A stretch of 64,000 nt of DNA from Terrilactibacillus sp. S3-3 (lineage in GTDB: Bacteria; Bacillota; Bacilli; Bacillales; Sporolactobacillaceae): NCBI GenBank assembly GCA_030437565.1, contig CP129291.1:992001-1056000 (forward strand). Direction: 5' to 3'. Below are positions 11,240 to 21,636 of this stretch, piece after piece. The stretch's first letter is position 1; every line of letters begins with the position of its first letter. Position numbers and translations under genes: made by a program. The notes under the pieces were generated by a model. It searched no databases and was not told the origin of the DNA. It worked only from the letters and a program-made list of their open reading frames with translations.

Positions 11240-11605
11240 TTAATACTCAAATTTAATCTTATCTTTTATTTTATTGATGTCGAGCTCATGTTCCATGAAA
11301 AGTTTGGCGACAACATTATTTGCATTTTTTTGAGCGGCGTTAAGTTCTTCCTGGCGTTTGTCCATTTGGCGCAGGCTGAGTTCGATCTGCTCGAACCGGG
11401 CATCGATCTGCTCGAGCCGTGAATCAATCTGTTCAAAATGCCGATCCATTCGGTTTAACCGCTCGTCAATTTGGGTAAAGCGCTTCTCTGTATCTGATTT
11501 TAATGCGGACATTTTTTCGCTCAGGTTTTGAAACCCGTCATCAACTTTGTGGCTAAGCTCCCAAACGGCTGTGATCACTTGCTTCAAAGTCAAATCATCT
11601 GACAA
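11240..11605 (-). CDS. Hypothetical coiled-coil protein
   Basis: This intact 121-residue protein has no recognised enzymatic domain. From about residue 15 to 95 it shows strict heptad-like repeats (RFTQIDERLNRMDRHFEQID, SRLEQIDARFEQIE), predicting a long parallel coiled coil. Similar small coiled-coil proteins in Bacillales are uncharacterised. The start is TTG 11605, supported by AAGGAGGG on the minus strand. It precedes nothing on its own strand and is convergent with the RND gene. Function cannot be assigned. Confidence 0.65.
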   Translation of the reverse strand: MSDDLTLKQVITAVWELSHKVDDGFQNLSEKMSALKSDTEKRFTQIDERLNRMDRHFEQIDSRLEQIDARFEQIELSLRQMDKRQEELNAAQKNANNVVAKLFMEHELDINKIKDKIKFEY

Positions 11606-11717
11606 AATTGAACCCTCCTTGAAACAATTTTTTATTAATACTATCAGTGATAATGCTGTCGGTCAAATGTCTAGCGCCTTTTAGGTTATCTCAGTGACGG
11701 GTGTCAAATCGCTTCCT

Positions 11718-12029
11718 TTATTTTCTTTCGCCGGGTACTTCTCTAAACGTTATCGTCAGTTCCTCAATGCCGCCTAAAGCCTCGGCAATCTTGTCAAGCG
11801 TCAAATTCGTTGTTCTTGCATAACCGCTTTCCGCACTTGAAATAGCCGGCTGGGAAAGCGGGATGCCCATTAGCCGTGCACGGCCGGCCAATTCATGCTG
11901 CGTCAAACCCAGCTCAATACGGCGCTTGAACAGCGCCTGACCTTTTAAAATGGAAAATCGATTGATAAACAGCTTAAACTCATTTTTATTTGGAAAAGTC
12001 AGCCGATCGTTTTCGATTTTTTTGGACAT
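11718..12029 (-). CDS. XRE-type helix-turn-helix regulator
   Basis: The product is about 103 residues from ATG 12029 (AAAGGA lies nine bases upstream; the alternative ATG 12038 is too close). Residues about 35-95 read FKRRIELGLTQHELAGRARL, then LSQPAISSAESGYARTTNLT and LDKIAEALGG, a Cro/CI-type fold in which the second helix enters the recognition helix at SQPAISSAE. It could be an antitoxin-like or phage-like regulator, but no toxin gene adjoins it. It lies divergent from the CRISPR tracrRNA/cas9 locus with about 365 bp between it and the tracrRNA promoter. Confidence 0.8.
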   Translation of the reverse strand: MSKKIENDRLTFPNKNEFKLFINRFSILKGQALFKRRIELGLTQHELAGRARLMGIPLSQPAISSAESGYARTTNLTLDKIAEALGGIEELTITFREVPGERK

Positions 12030-12393
12030 CACTATCATTCCTTTTTTATAAATTTTTTAAGACTAGAATCTGACAAAGTGGCCGTTTTTTTTTTGCTGAT
12101 TTTTATAAAACTTTGGCCTCCAACATGACAGCGTTTAAAAAGCATCTTAATAGTTATAAAGGATTAAGCACTATGGACTATAAAAATGGCGTGGTGAATC
12201 CACACAAATGAAGTGAGATGGAGAATCAAGAATCTTTAAAACTATTATAGCAGTCAAAAATGATTTTTAAAAACAAATTTTAGAAAAATAAAATAAAACG
12301 ACTGATCCGCTAGTTTGCTTAATTTTGTAAGTTTAAATGTGAAAGATTAGTGGCAAAGGTTATAAATAAAAAAGGAAATTTTATCTAAAACTA

Positions 12394-12422
12394 TTGACAG
12401 TTTTGGCTAAATCTTTTATATT
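12394..12422 (+). promoter_or_regulatory. Consensus sigma-A promoter for the tracrRNA
   Basis: TTGACA (12394-12399), a 17-bp spacer and TATATT (12417-12422). This predicts transcription starting near 12429-12430, directly at the first base of a hairpin and about 30 bases before the anti-repeat. The AT-rich stretch 12039-12393 upstream contains no other feature I can support. Confidence 0.8.
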
Positions 12423-12429
12423 ATTGATA

Positions 12430-12588
12430 ACGGTTTTGGGGAAAACCGTAGGATTACAATCGTATCAGATCAAGGTTTACTAGGGTTATTATGGTAAAGC
12501 TTTAAGCTGTGGCGTTGGGGATCGCCTATTCCACTTCGATGGAATCTCCCCAAAAAAAAATGACTAATTCAATTAGTCATTTTTTTTA
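12430..12588 (+). ncRNA. tracrRNA of the type II-C CRISPR system
   Basis: The segment 12459-12495 copies the plus-strand CRISPR repeat with few differences (ATCGTATCA then ATCAAG, TTTA, TAGGG, TATGG), so it is the anti-repeat. Mismatches fall in the middle of the duplex, as expected for a bulged crRNA:tracrRNA pair. After it come a small AGCTTTAAGCT hairpin, then GGCG-TTGGGGAT-CGCC (12511-12526). The GCGTTGGGGATCGCC core matches what I recall of the Geobacillus Cas9 tracrRNA. TTCCA/TGGAA nested in GGGGA/TCCCC follows. The RNA ends in a terminator, ATGACTAATT/AATTAGTCAT plus T8 (to 12588). At the predicted 5' end ACGGTTTT-GGGG-AAAACCGT (12430-12449) forms an extra perfect hairpin. The plus-strand orientation fixes crRNAs to the minus strand. 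Confidence 0.9.
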
Positions 12589-12656
12589 TCAATATATGAC
12601 TGAATTTTCAAAAAAATAATATAAAAACATTATCTACTTATAATAAGAGGCGATAA

Positions 12657-15600
12657 ATGGTGGAATATAGCATAGGCTTGGACATTGGCATATCGTCGGT
12701 TGGCTGGGCAGTCATCAATAATGAAAAAGAGCGGATCGAGAAATTGGGAGCGCGTCTTTTTGATGCAGCGGAAAATCCAAAGAATGGCTCTTCTTTGGCT
12801 AAGCCGAGAAGAGAGGCCCGCTCCGCTCGCAGGCGGCTGAGGCGGCGTCGCTACCGTGTCGCCCGAGTGAGACAGTTTGTGATAAAGCGGGGCCTTTTTA
12901 ACCGTGGGGCAGGCCGATCAGCTCTATGACTGGCAGGACGGCGACCTCGATATCTGGCTTGTTCGCGTCAATGGGATTGAACGAAAATTGACTGATCGCG
13001 AGTTTGCCAGAATTCTCGTTCATTTTGCCAAAAATCGCGGATTTAAGTCTAATCGAAAAGGTGAAGCGAAGGAAGGCGACAATGGCACTGTTCTGGCTGC
13101 CGTAAAAGAGAATGTTGAGTTAATGGAAGAAAAGGGGTACCGGACGGTAGCGGAATTGCTCGTTTGTGAACCGGAAAAATTCAACGGCAGAAAGAGGAAC
13201 AAAGGCGGAGAATATACGCATGTCATTGCCCGCAGCGAGCTGGAAAAAGAAATACGGTTGATTTTTGAAAAAAGCAGCGCGAATTCGGCAACAGCTTTGC
13301 CACCTTCGAGAACGAAGAAGCCTATCTGCAAATTTGGTCGGCACAACGCCCGTTTGCCAGTAAAGATGATATTTTAAAGAAAATTGGCAACTGTACGCTG
13401 GAGAAAAATGAAAAACGTGCGCCAAAGGCTTCCTACGCATTTGAACGATTCAGGGCATTGGATAAACTGAGCCGCCTGCGGATACTTTCCAAAGATCGAC
13501 CAAATTCTAAATTGACAAATGAAGAGCGTGAACTGGCGTTAAATGCGCTGTTCAATAAAAAAGAAATAAGATATCAGGACTTGAGAAAACTTTTAAAGCT
13601 GAGTGACTCGGAACGGTTCAATGAACTGTATTATGATCGCTCGAAAACGCTGAATAAAAATGAAGACAAAACCTTTCTGTCGCTGGAAGGGCAATATAAT
13701 ATACGGAAACTGATGGAATCTGTTGAAGAGAGCGAAGCGGCGACCCATTATCGCCCCGTTGACTTCGATACTATTGCCTATGCTTTAACGGTTTTTAAAG
13801 ATGATCAGGATATCCGCGATTATTTATCGAATGATTATGTGAATCAGAACGGAAAAAGAGTCCGTAATTTGGCTAATCGTAAATATGAAGACGTACTGAT
13901 TGAAGCGCTTTTGGGCTTATCTTTTTCGAAGTTCGGCCATCTTTCTCTGAAGGCTCTACATAAACTTTTACCCTACATGGAAAAAGGTATTCCTTATCAC
14001 GAAGCTTGTGAAAAGGCCGGCTATCATTTTAACGAACGCGTAGGCAAAGATAAACAGCTTTTATTGCCGGTGATTCCGGCGGGTGAGATTAGAAATCCGG
14101 TTGTGGCCCGATCGTTGTCGCAAACGAGGAAAGTGATCAACGGCATTATTAAAAGGTATGGTTCGCCGTTATATATCTATATTGAACTGGCTAGAGAAAT
14201 GGGACGTCCGTACGCCGAACGGCGCGATTTGAAAAAAAACAATATAATAAGAATCGCACGGTCAATGACGAGGCGAGGGCACATATTCGCGAATTAAAAG
14301 GGGATAGCTTTAACCCGAGCGGACACGATATTTTAAAATATAAGCTTTGGCAGCAGCAGGATTGCCGCTGCGCCTATTCATTAAAACCCATTACTATGAA
14401 AGATCTGTTTGACCCCGGATATGCCGAAGTTGATCACATCATTCCGTACAGCCGCAGTTTTGACGACAGCAACGCGAACAAAGTGCTGGTTCTGTCCGAA
14501 ATGAACCAGAACAAAAGAAACAATACTCCATTCGAATGGTTCGGGCATGACGAGCATCGCTGGGGACAGTTCATTTCATATGTCAAAACATTGAAAGTAT
14601 CGAAGAAGAAAAAAGACCTGCTTTTAAAAGAGAATCTTGATAGCGAACAAGAAGAGACATTTAAATCCAGGCACTTGAACGATACCCGATATATGACGCG
14701 ATTCATCAAAGCATTTGTGGAGGATAATTTGAAGTTTCGCGATGAGCGGAACGGGGAGCAGCATGTCTTTACGGTCAATGGCGCCTACACGTCGCTGATG
14801 CGGAAACGCTGGGGATTTAATAAAAATCGCGAGGAAAACGATCTGCACCATGCAGTGGATGCCGTGATTATCGCCGTCAGCCGGCCGTTTAGGAAAGAAG
14901 TCAGCTGCTATTTTAAGCATCGTGAAGAAAGCCTGCCTCAATTGTTAAAAAGAACAGGCGACTACTTTCCGGAACCTTGGGACGGGTTTATTAAGGAACT
15001 GCGGGCGAGAACGCTTCAAGATCCCGATCAATTGAAGTTGGCGTTGGAGAGTTTAGATTTGTCTAGCTATGATCGGGATTTTCTTGAAGAGGTTAAACCA
15101 ATTTTTGTCTCGCGGATGCCGAAACGGTCCGTGAAAGGTCAGATTCACGAGGAAACACTGCGCCGGAGCCGGGGTACAACAGAAAAAGGATATATCAAAG
15201 TCGTGACGAAAACAAGGTTAGAAAATATTTCCTTTGATAAAAACGGCGATTTCGCGATGTATGGCAAGGAGTCCGATCCAAAAACTTATCAAGCGATCAA
15301 ACAGCGCTACCTGGAAAACGGACGAAATGCCAAAAAGGCGTTCAGCACGCCGCTTTACAAACCGGCAAAAGACATGAGCTGCGCACCGATCATCCGTACG
15401 GTAAAAATTGAGGACAAGGCCAACCAGGTTGTGCAATTGAAGGATGAAGCCGTCGCGGCTAATGCCAGCATTGTCAGAACTGAAGTCTTTCGCCATAAAG
15501 ACAGTGGAAAATTTTTTCTGGCACCGGTCTATGCGGCGGATGTTTTTGCGAAGAGGGAGCCCCAAAAATTTATTGTTGCTAATAAGCCTTATGAAAATTG

Positions 15601-15918
15601 GCTAAATATAACGGATGATTACCAATTTTTGTTCAATCTGTTCCCTAATGACCTAATTAAAGTTAAAATGAAAAATCCAAAAAAGACAAAGTCAAATCTG
15701 GGGGAACCTATCGTTTGGCAGGAAGGATTTTTCTATTATAAGAGAGTTCATACGGGTACAGCAGCTATAAAATTATTGATCACATGAATAGTTTTAAGGA
15801 CGAAATAGGAACACTGAATTTAGTTATCTTCGAAAAATATCAAGTCGATCCACTTGGAAATATCAGCAAAGTGCATGGAGAGAAGCGTCATGGCCTTCCG
15901 ACACCTAGTTATTCGTAA
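12657..15918 (+). CDS. cas9: CRISPR-associated endonuclease Cas9, type II-C (compact, Geobacillus-Cas9-like)
   Basis: The composite product is about 1087 residues, the size of the compact Geobacillus Cas9. Motifs in order: RuvC-I IGLDIGISSVGWAVI (Asp9); arginine-rich bridge helix RRRLRRRRYR near residue 60; RuvC-II LYIYIELAREMG near residue 505; HNH EVDHIIPYSRSFDDSNANKV with the catalytic His near 593; RuvC-III NDLHHAVDAVIIA near 730; C-terminal PAM-interacting region ending in FEKYQVDPLGNISKVHGEKR. All catalytic residues are present. It cuts crRNA-targeted DNA using the tracrRNA encoded just upstream. Frame changes occur near 12898, 13272, 14240 and 15770, mostly at A or T runs. The start ATG 12657 has AGAGG upstream. 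The stop at 15916-15918 lies 29 bases inside cas1. Confidence 0.93.
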
Positions 15919-16764
15919 TCCGGCAAAACTTTCGACACGCGATGAGCAGCTTTTGATTCATCAGGAAGAAACGATTCGCATTCCGCTTGAAGATATTTGC
16001 ACAATCACGCTGGAGGAGCCGGCGGTGACGATTACAAGCGCTCTTCTCAGCAAATGTACGGAATACCATGTCGAACTTATTATTTGTGATCGTAAGCATA
16101 TGCCAAGTGGCATCGTGCAGCCGTTTAATCAGCATTCAAGGCAAAAAGTGATCTTAGAGCGGCAATTAAAGTTGCCGAAACCGTTTATCAAGCGCGTGTG
16201 GCAAAAGATTGTCATCCGTAAATTGGAGAACCAGGGACACTGCCTTGAACTCTTAAATAAAGGGGCGAGGCAGAGCGGTTGTTTGCGATCAGCCGCAGTG
16301 TTGAGTCAGGTGATCGCAGCAACCGCGAAGCGTACGGCGCAAAAGTTTATTTTCCTGCCGTGTTTGGTGATGACTTTCAGCGACGCGAGGAAAATACTCG
16401 CAATATTGCGCTTAACTATGGTTACAGCATTATGCGATCGCTGGTTGCTCGTTCGCTCATTCGCTACGGATTTAATCCCTGCTTTGGCGTGTTTCATGAC
16501 AGCCAAACGAATGCTTTCAATCTTGCCGATGATTTTATGGAAGTGCTAAGGGCATTTGTCGACGTTGTTGTTGCAATGTGCGTTAAGGATGAAGACGAGT
16601 GGTCTACTGACATTCGTAAAAAGCTGTTTGATGTCCTGAACATTGAAGCGGTTTGGCGGGAAGAAAGGCAGAGCATTACTAATGGGGTGGATCAAATGGT
16701 CAAAAGTTTTGCATCGGCTTGCCGGCAGCGCGATGTATCGCTTTTAATTTTACCCGAGAGTTAA
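15890..16764 (+). CDS. cas1: CRISPR adaptation endonuclease Cas1
   Basis: ATG 15890 follows GGAGAGA and overlaps the end of cas9 by 29 bases, indicating translational coupling. The composite of about 291 residues has the short Cas1 layout of type II systems: an N-terminal beta region (EDICTITLEEPAVTITSALL), then the helical nuclease domain with NIALNYGYSIMRSLVARSLI, GFNPCFGVFHDSQTNAFNLA and DDFMEVLRAFVD. The His in FHDS and the acidic residues of ADDFME are the conserved metal ligands. With Cas2 it integrates new spacers. One frame break lies near 16265, where the sequence passes from LLNKGA into the FAISRSVESGD segment. Confidence 0.9.
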
Positions 16765-16783
16765 AATATTAAAGTTCATTCAT

Positions 16784-17104
16784 ATGAGTAAATTTATGAG
16801 AATTTTGGTCTTTTTTGATTTGCCGGTTACCTCTCCCCGCGAGAGAAAAGCGTATAGCCGATTCCGGAAGTTTTTATTGAAAGATGGCTACACGATGCTG
16901 CAATTTTCCGTTTATACGCGTATTTGCAATGGCGAAGATGGTGTTTCTAAACATATGAAAAGGTTGAAACAAAATCTGCCGCCCGTTAACGGAGCGATTC
17001 GTTCGATGAAAATTACCGAGAAGCAGTTTGAAAACATGGATATTCTATTAGGCGAAGTAACGCCGGAAGAAAAATTGGGATCAAATAAAACAGATTTTTT
17101 CTAA
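16784..17104 (+). CDS. cas2: CRISPR-associated protein Cas2
   Basis: This intact 106-residue protein has the ferredoxin-like Cas2 pattern: MRILVFFDLPVTSPRERKAY (the conserved Asp of FDLP) and FRKFLLKDGYTMLQFSVYTR. It forms the structural core of the Cas1-Cas2 integrase. It starts 19 bases after cas1 stops and is the last gene of the cas operon; a hairpin terminator follows directly. The ribosome site is weak, so ATG 16784 or ATG 16796 could be used. Confidence 0.92.
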   Translation: MSKFMRILVFFDLPVTSPRERKAYSRFRKFLLKDGYTMLQFSVYTRICNGEDGVSKHMKRLKQNLPPVNGAIRSMKITEKQFENMDILLGEVTPEEKLGSNKTDFF

Positions 17105-17107
17105 AAA

Positions 17108-17139
17108 GATGCTTGCAATTTTTGTAGGCATCCTTTTTT
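17108..17139 (+). terminator. Terminator of the cas9-cas1-cas2 operon
   Basis: GATGCTTGCAA (17108-17118) pairs over its full length, with two G-U pairs, with TTGTAGGCATC (17122-17132), followed by a T6 tract at 17134-17139. Confidence 0.8.
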
Positions 17140-17169
17140 ATACCGCAAATTTAATAAAAAATAAGCAGC

Positions 17170-17192
17170 GAGGCTAAAAATTAGCCTCTTTT
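17170..17192. terminator. Bidirectional hairpin between cas2 and the CRISPR array
   Basis: GAGGCTAA and TTAGCCTC form a perfect 8-bp stem around AAA, with TTTT following on the plus strand. It may back up the cas operon terminator. Confidence 0.6.
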
Positions 17193-17213
17193 GCTTTGAT
17201 TTTGAAGAAAAAT

Positions 17214-17247
17214 GAAACCCTTGAAATGGGGAGATATCAAGGGTTTC
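17214..17247 (-). terminator. Candidate terminator of the minus-strand pre-crRNA transcript
   Basis: GAAACCCTTGA (17214-17224) and TCAAGGGTTTC (17237-17247) form a perfect 11-bp stem. On the minus strand the 3' side continues ATTTTTCTTC, a T-rich tail. It lies 10 bp beyond the leader-distal repeat, where transcripts of an array read toward cas2 would end. Confidence 0.6.
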
Positions 17248-17257
17248 GGGGTCATGC

Positions 17258-20200
17258 ATCGTATCACATCAAGATTTATAGGGGAACTATGGCCGTGAAT
17301 GCCAGTCGTCGAGCATTTCGGTAATCGTATCACATCAAGATTTATAGGGGAACTATGGCTATTCGCTGCCATCATGCTTTCCCACAATTATCGTATCACA
17401 TCAAGATTTATAGGGGAACTATGGCTTGGTCGAGCACGACCTTGTTAGGCAAGTGATCGTATCACATCAAGATTTATAGGGGAACTATGGCGCCTGCTGT
17501 GGTTGTCGTGGTCGTTGTCGGATCGTATCACATCAAGATTTATAGGGGAACTATGGCATACCGGCATCTTTCGCTTGCACGTATGTTATCGTATCACATC
17601 AAGATTTATAGGGGAACTATGGCGGAAGGATGGATTTACCACAGCGAAGTTGTATCGTATCACATCAAGATTTATAGGGGAACTATGGCCCGAAATCAGC
17701 CGACTTCTTAACCGCTACAATCGTATCACATCAAGATTTATAGGGGAACTATGGCATATCATTCGCACTGCCCTCGATCGTTACTATCGTATCACATCAA
17801 GATTTATAGGGGAACTATGGCCACACCGACGATCCAGTCGACAGCCGATGATCGTATCACATCAAGATTTATAGGGGAACTATGGCTGCGATGCGGTGGC
17901 CATGTCAAAGTGTTCAATCGTATCACATCAAGATTTATAGGGGAACTATGGCTTTGTCAGTAAACAGTCGATACAAGTCAATATCGTATCACATCAAGAT
18001 TTATAGGGGAACTATGGCGTGCCCGCGTGCGGCTTGCCACCGCTTGATATCGTATCACATCAAGATTTATAGGGGAACTATGGCAAACCGGATGTTGGAG
18101 AAAAAGTAACATTAATCGTATCACATCAAGATTTATAGGGGAACTATGGCTATATCCGTCTTGGTATGCTTGATTTCGCCATCGTATCACATCAAGATTT
18201 ATAGGGGAACTATGGCTCGTATTTAATGGCGTCTACAAGCGCCCCAATCGTATCACATCAAGATTTATAGGGGAACTATGGCTTAAAATTTTCAACAAAA
18301 TAATTGGCAATTATCGTATCACATCAAGATTTATAGGGGAACTATGGCCTCCGAAACATGGGCATCGGGTCCGCTTCTATCGTATCACATCAAGATTTAT
18401 AGGGGAACTATGGCGAAAATATTATACAAACCAAGCGCCTAGTTATCGTATCACATCAAGATTTATAGGGGAACTATGGCCCGAAATCAGCCGACTTCTT
18501 AACCGCTACAATCGTATCACATCAAGATTTATAGGGGAACTATGGCTCAGCCATGATGTCTTTTCCATCTGCATCCATCGTATCACATCAAGATTTATAG
18601 GGGAACTATGGCATTTTCCCCATCGTCCATGGAAAAAATCAGATCGTATCACATCAAGATTTATAGGGGAACTATGGCGCAATATGAAGATAAGCTGTTT
18701 TTCCGTCGATCGTATCACATCAAGATTTATAGGGGAACTATGGCCTCCACTGTCTGAACGTATCTATTTTCACAAATCGTATCACATCAAGATTTATAGG
18801 GGAACTATGGCACGTCAGCGTCGGAGATTTTGATTCACTCATCGTATCACATCAAGATTTATAGGGGAACTATGGCGCGAATTCTACCGCTTCTTTCGCA
18901 AGATTTATCGTATCACATCAAGATTTATAGGGGAACTATGGCCCTCAATCCGGTGATGAGCGTGTGAGAGTAATCGTATCACATCAAGATTTATAGGGGA
19001 ACTATGGCTTACTCGCGATACTTCTGGTTGCGACATACATCGTATCACATCAAGATTTATAGGGGAACTATGGCCGCCAAGGCGAAACAAAGGTTGAACT
19101 CGATATCGTATCACATCAAGATTTATAGGGGAACTATGGCCCTGGGGATAACTTAATCTCAAACTCAGATATCGTATCACATCAAGATTTATAGGGGAAC
19201 TATGGCCTCAAATTTAATCGGCCCGATATCTATATATCGTATCACATCAAGATTTATAGGGGAACTATGGCTTTGTCCCAATAGGTGAACGTTTCTGGAT
19301 TATCGTATCACATCAAGATTTATAGGGGAACTATGGCCTCGCGTTTCAACCGTTTCGTGATGATATCAATCGTATCACATCAAGATTTATAGGGGAACTA
19401 TGGCGCTCATCTGACATTCTCGCGATACCATCTGATCGTATCACATCAAGATTTATAGGGGAACTATGGCACGATGGATGTATTTGTCCTTGATCGATTT
19501 ATCGTATCACATCAAGATTTATAGGGGAACTATGGCATCGTCGCGGACATAGAGGCCGATCTCCTTATCGTATCACATCAAGATTTATAGGGGAACTATG
19601 GCCGTAGCTGTGCCATGGTCAAATTGCTATTAATCGTATCACATCAAGATTTATAGGGGAACTATGGCCTCCTTCGCCAAATTGACTAAATTGCTAAAAT
19701 CGTATCACATCAAGATTTATAGGGGAACTATGGCTGCTTGGTGCGTTCATCCACTGCATTTACATCGTATCACATCAAGATTTATAGGGGAACTATGGCT
19801 AATAGTAGGGAACTAAAGCAATTCCATATATCGTATCACATCAAGATTTATAGGGGAACTATGGCTTAAGTTCAATAAACTCACCCACCGTGATTATCGT
19901 ATCACATCAAGATTTATAGGGGAACTATGGCGTGATGAAGATGAATGCGCGCTTCTATTGAATCGTATCACATCAAGATTTATAGGGGAACTATGGCTTG
20001 CCAGGCGCCGTTTATGATGCTCGCCATATCGTATCACATCAAGATTTATAGGGGAACTATGGCTAATTTATTGGCTACCATTTCACAGCCCATATCGTAT
20101 CACATCAAGATTTATAGGGGAACTATGGCAATACGATGGACTTGCTCGAACGTTCCAGCATCGTATCACATCAAGATTTATAGGGGAACTATGGCTGCTT

Positions 20201-21636
20201 CTCAGTCTCGGATTTCTGGCTGTCAATCGTATCACATCAAGATTTATAGGGGAACTATGGCCGGCAGCGCCGCCGCACGGATGCTGATAATATCGTATCA
20301 CATCAAGATTTATAGGGGAACTATGGCTTTCTTTATTCGGGTCGCGATCAAAGCGCTATCGTATCACATCAAGATTTATAGGGGAACTATGGCCTTGTGC
20401 GCCTTGGATAAGTGACCATTTAATCGTATCACATCAAGATTTATAGGGGAACTATGGCGCAAACCGTGGAATGCAACTGGAAGCAGAGATCGTATCACAT
20501 CAAGATTTATAGGGGAACTATGGCCGGGAACGGGTCACGTTGTCCACATCAAGATCGTATCACATCAAGATTTATAGGGGAACTATGGCATTTAGCAGCA
20601 CCTTTAACGACCATTTTGAATCGTATCACATCAAGATTTATAGGGGAACTATGGCGATCACCTCACTACGTTGATTCAAAAGCTTATCGTATCACATCAA
20701 GATTTATAGGGGAACTATGGCTGGAGATGCCGCCCATGACCCCGGCGCCGAATCGTATCACATTATAGGGGAACTATGGCCATCCGAATATTGAATAAAT
20801 AATGACCGATATCGTATCACATCAAGATTTATAGGGGAACTATGGCGTTTTGGTCAGCGATGAATTGGAAACAGATATCGTATCACATCAAGATTTATAG
20901 GGGAACTATGGCAAGTCTTTCGCGATATTGTCGTCTGTTTTATCGTATCACATCAAGATTTATAGGGGAACTATGGCCGCCTTGAACTTCCTGAGCGAGC
21001 TCTCCAAATCGTATCACATCAAGATTTATAGGGGAACTATGGCTAGTGTATTAATGTCTGTATATCCATGCTGATCGTATCACATCAAGATTTATAGGGG
21101 AACTATGGCGCAGCCAAGCTCGGATATTCGATTACATTAATCGTATCACATCAAGATTTATAGGGGAACTATGGCAACGAAACTGGACATGTTAAGGCCA
21201 TGTCAATCGTATCACATCAAGATTTATAGGGGAACTATGGCGCCGATGCAGCCGTTGAAGCCAAAGACGCATCGTATCACATCAAGATTTATAGGGGAAC
21301 TATGGCCCGTATAACGATGCACATGCACGGCCCATTATCGTATCACATCAAGATTTATAGGGGAACTATGGCAAAAAAGCCAAGATCAACTACATATTTA
21401 CCATCGTATCACATCAAGATTTATAGGGGAACTATGGCTCCGTCTTTCTGTGGCGCGATGTTAGTAAAATCGTATCACATCAAGATTTATAGGGGAACTA
21501 TGGCAAAGTTCGTGATCCCTTGATGCAACCCCTGATCGTATCACATCAAGATTTATAGGGGAACTATGGCTCTATGACGGCGTGCGGTGCGTTATTACGG
21601 ATCGTATCACATCAAGATTTATAGGGGAACTATGGC
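17258..21636 (-). CRISPR. CRISPR array, 67 repeats and 66 spacers, type II-C, crRNA on the minus strand
   Basis: I located 67 copies of a 36-bp repeat, starting ATCGTATCACATCAAGAT and ending TTATAGGGGAACTATGGC on the plus strand. 66 copies agree at every position checked. The copy at 20752-20780 is 29 bp and lacks CAAGATT. Spacers are 30 bp (56 of them), 29 bp (8) or 31 bp (2); these counts sum exactly to the observed span. Spacers 17690-17719 and 18481-18510 are identical. Read from the minus strand the repeat starts GCCATAGTTCCCC, very like the Geobacillus Cas9 repeat, and ends in TGATACGAT, an extended -10-like motif as in type II-C repeats with internal promoters. The right end joins an ISLre2 remnant, so no leader is visible. 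Confidence 0.97.

Noticed and set aside
12639-12644. TATAAT as a cas9 promoter -10
   Set aside because: No -35 is present and the start would fall only a few bases before the ATG, leaving out the AGAGG ribosome site.
20525-20553. Spacer ending in CACATCAAG as a partial extra repeat
   Set aside because: Only nine bases agree with the repeat, and the spacer length and flanking repeats are regular; probably chance.
17487-21523. Many open frames in the array region encoding repeated peptides such as SYHIKIYRGTMA or HSSPINLDVIR
   Set aside because: These are translations of the 36-bp CRISPR repeat in different frames, not proteins.
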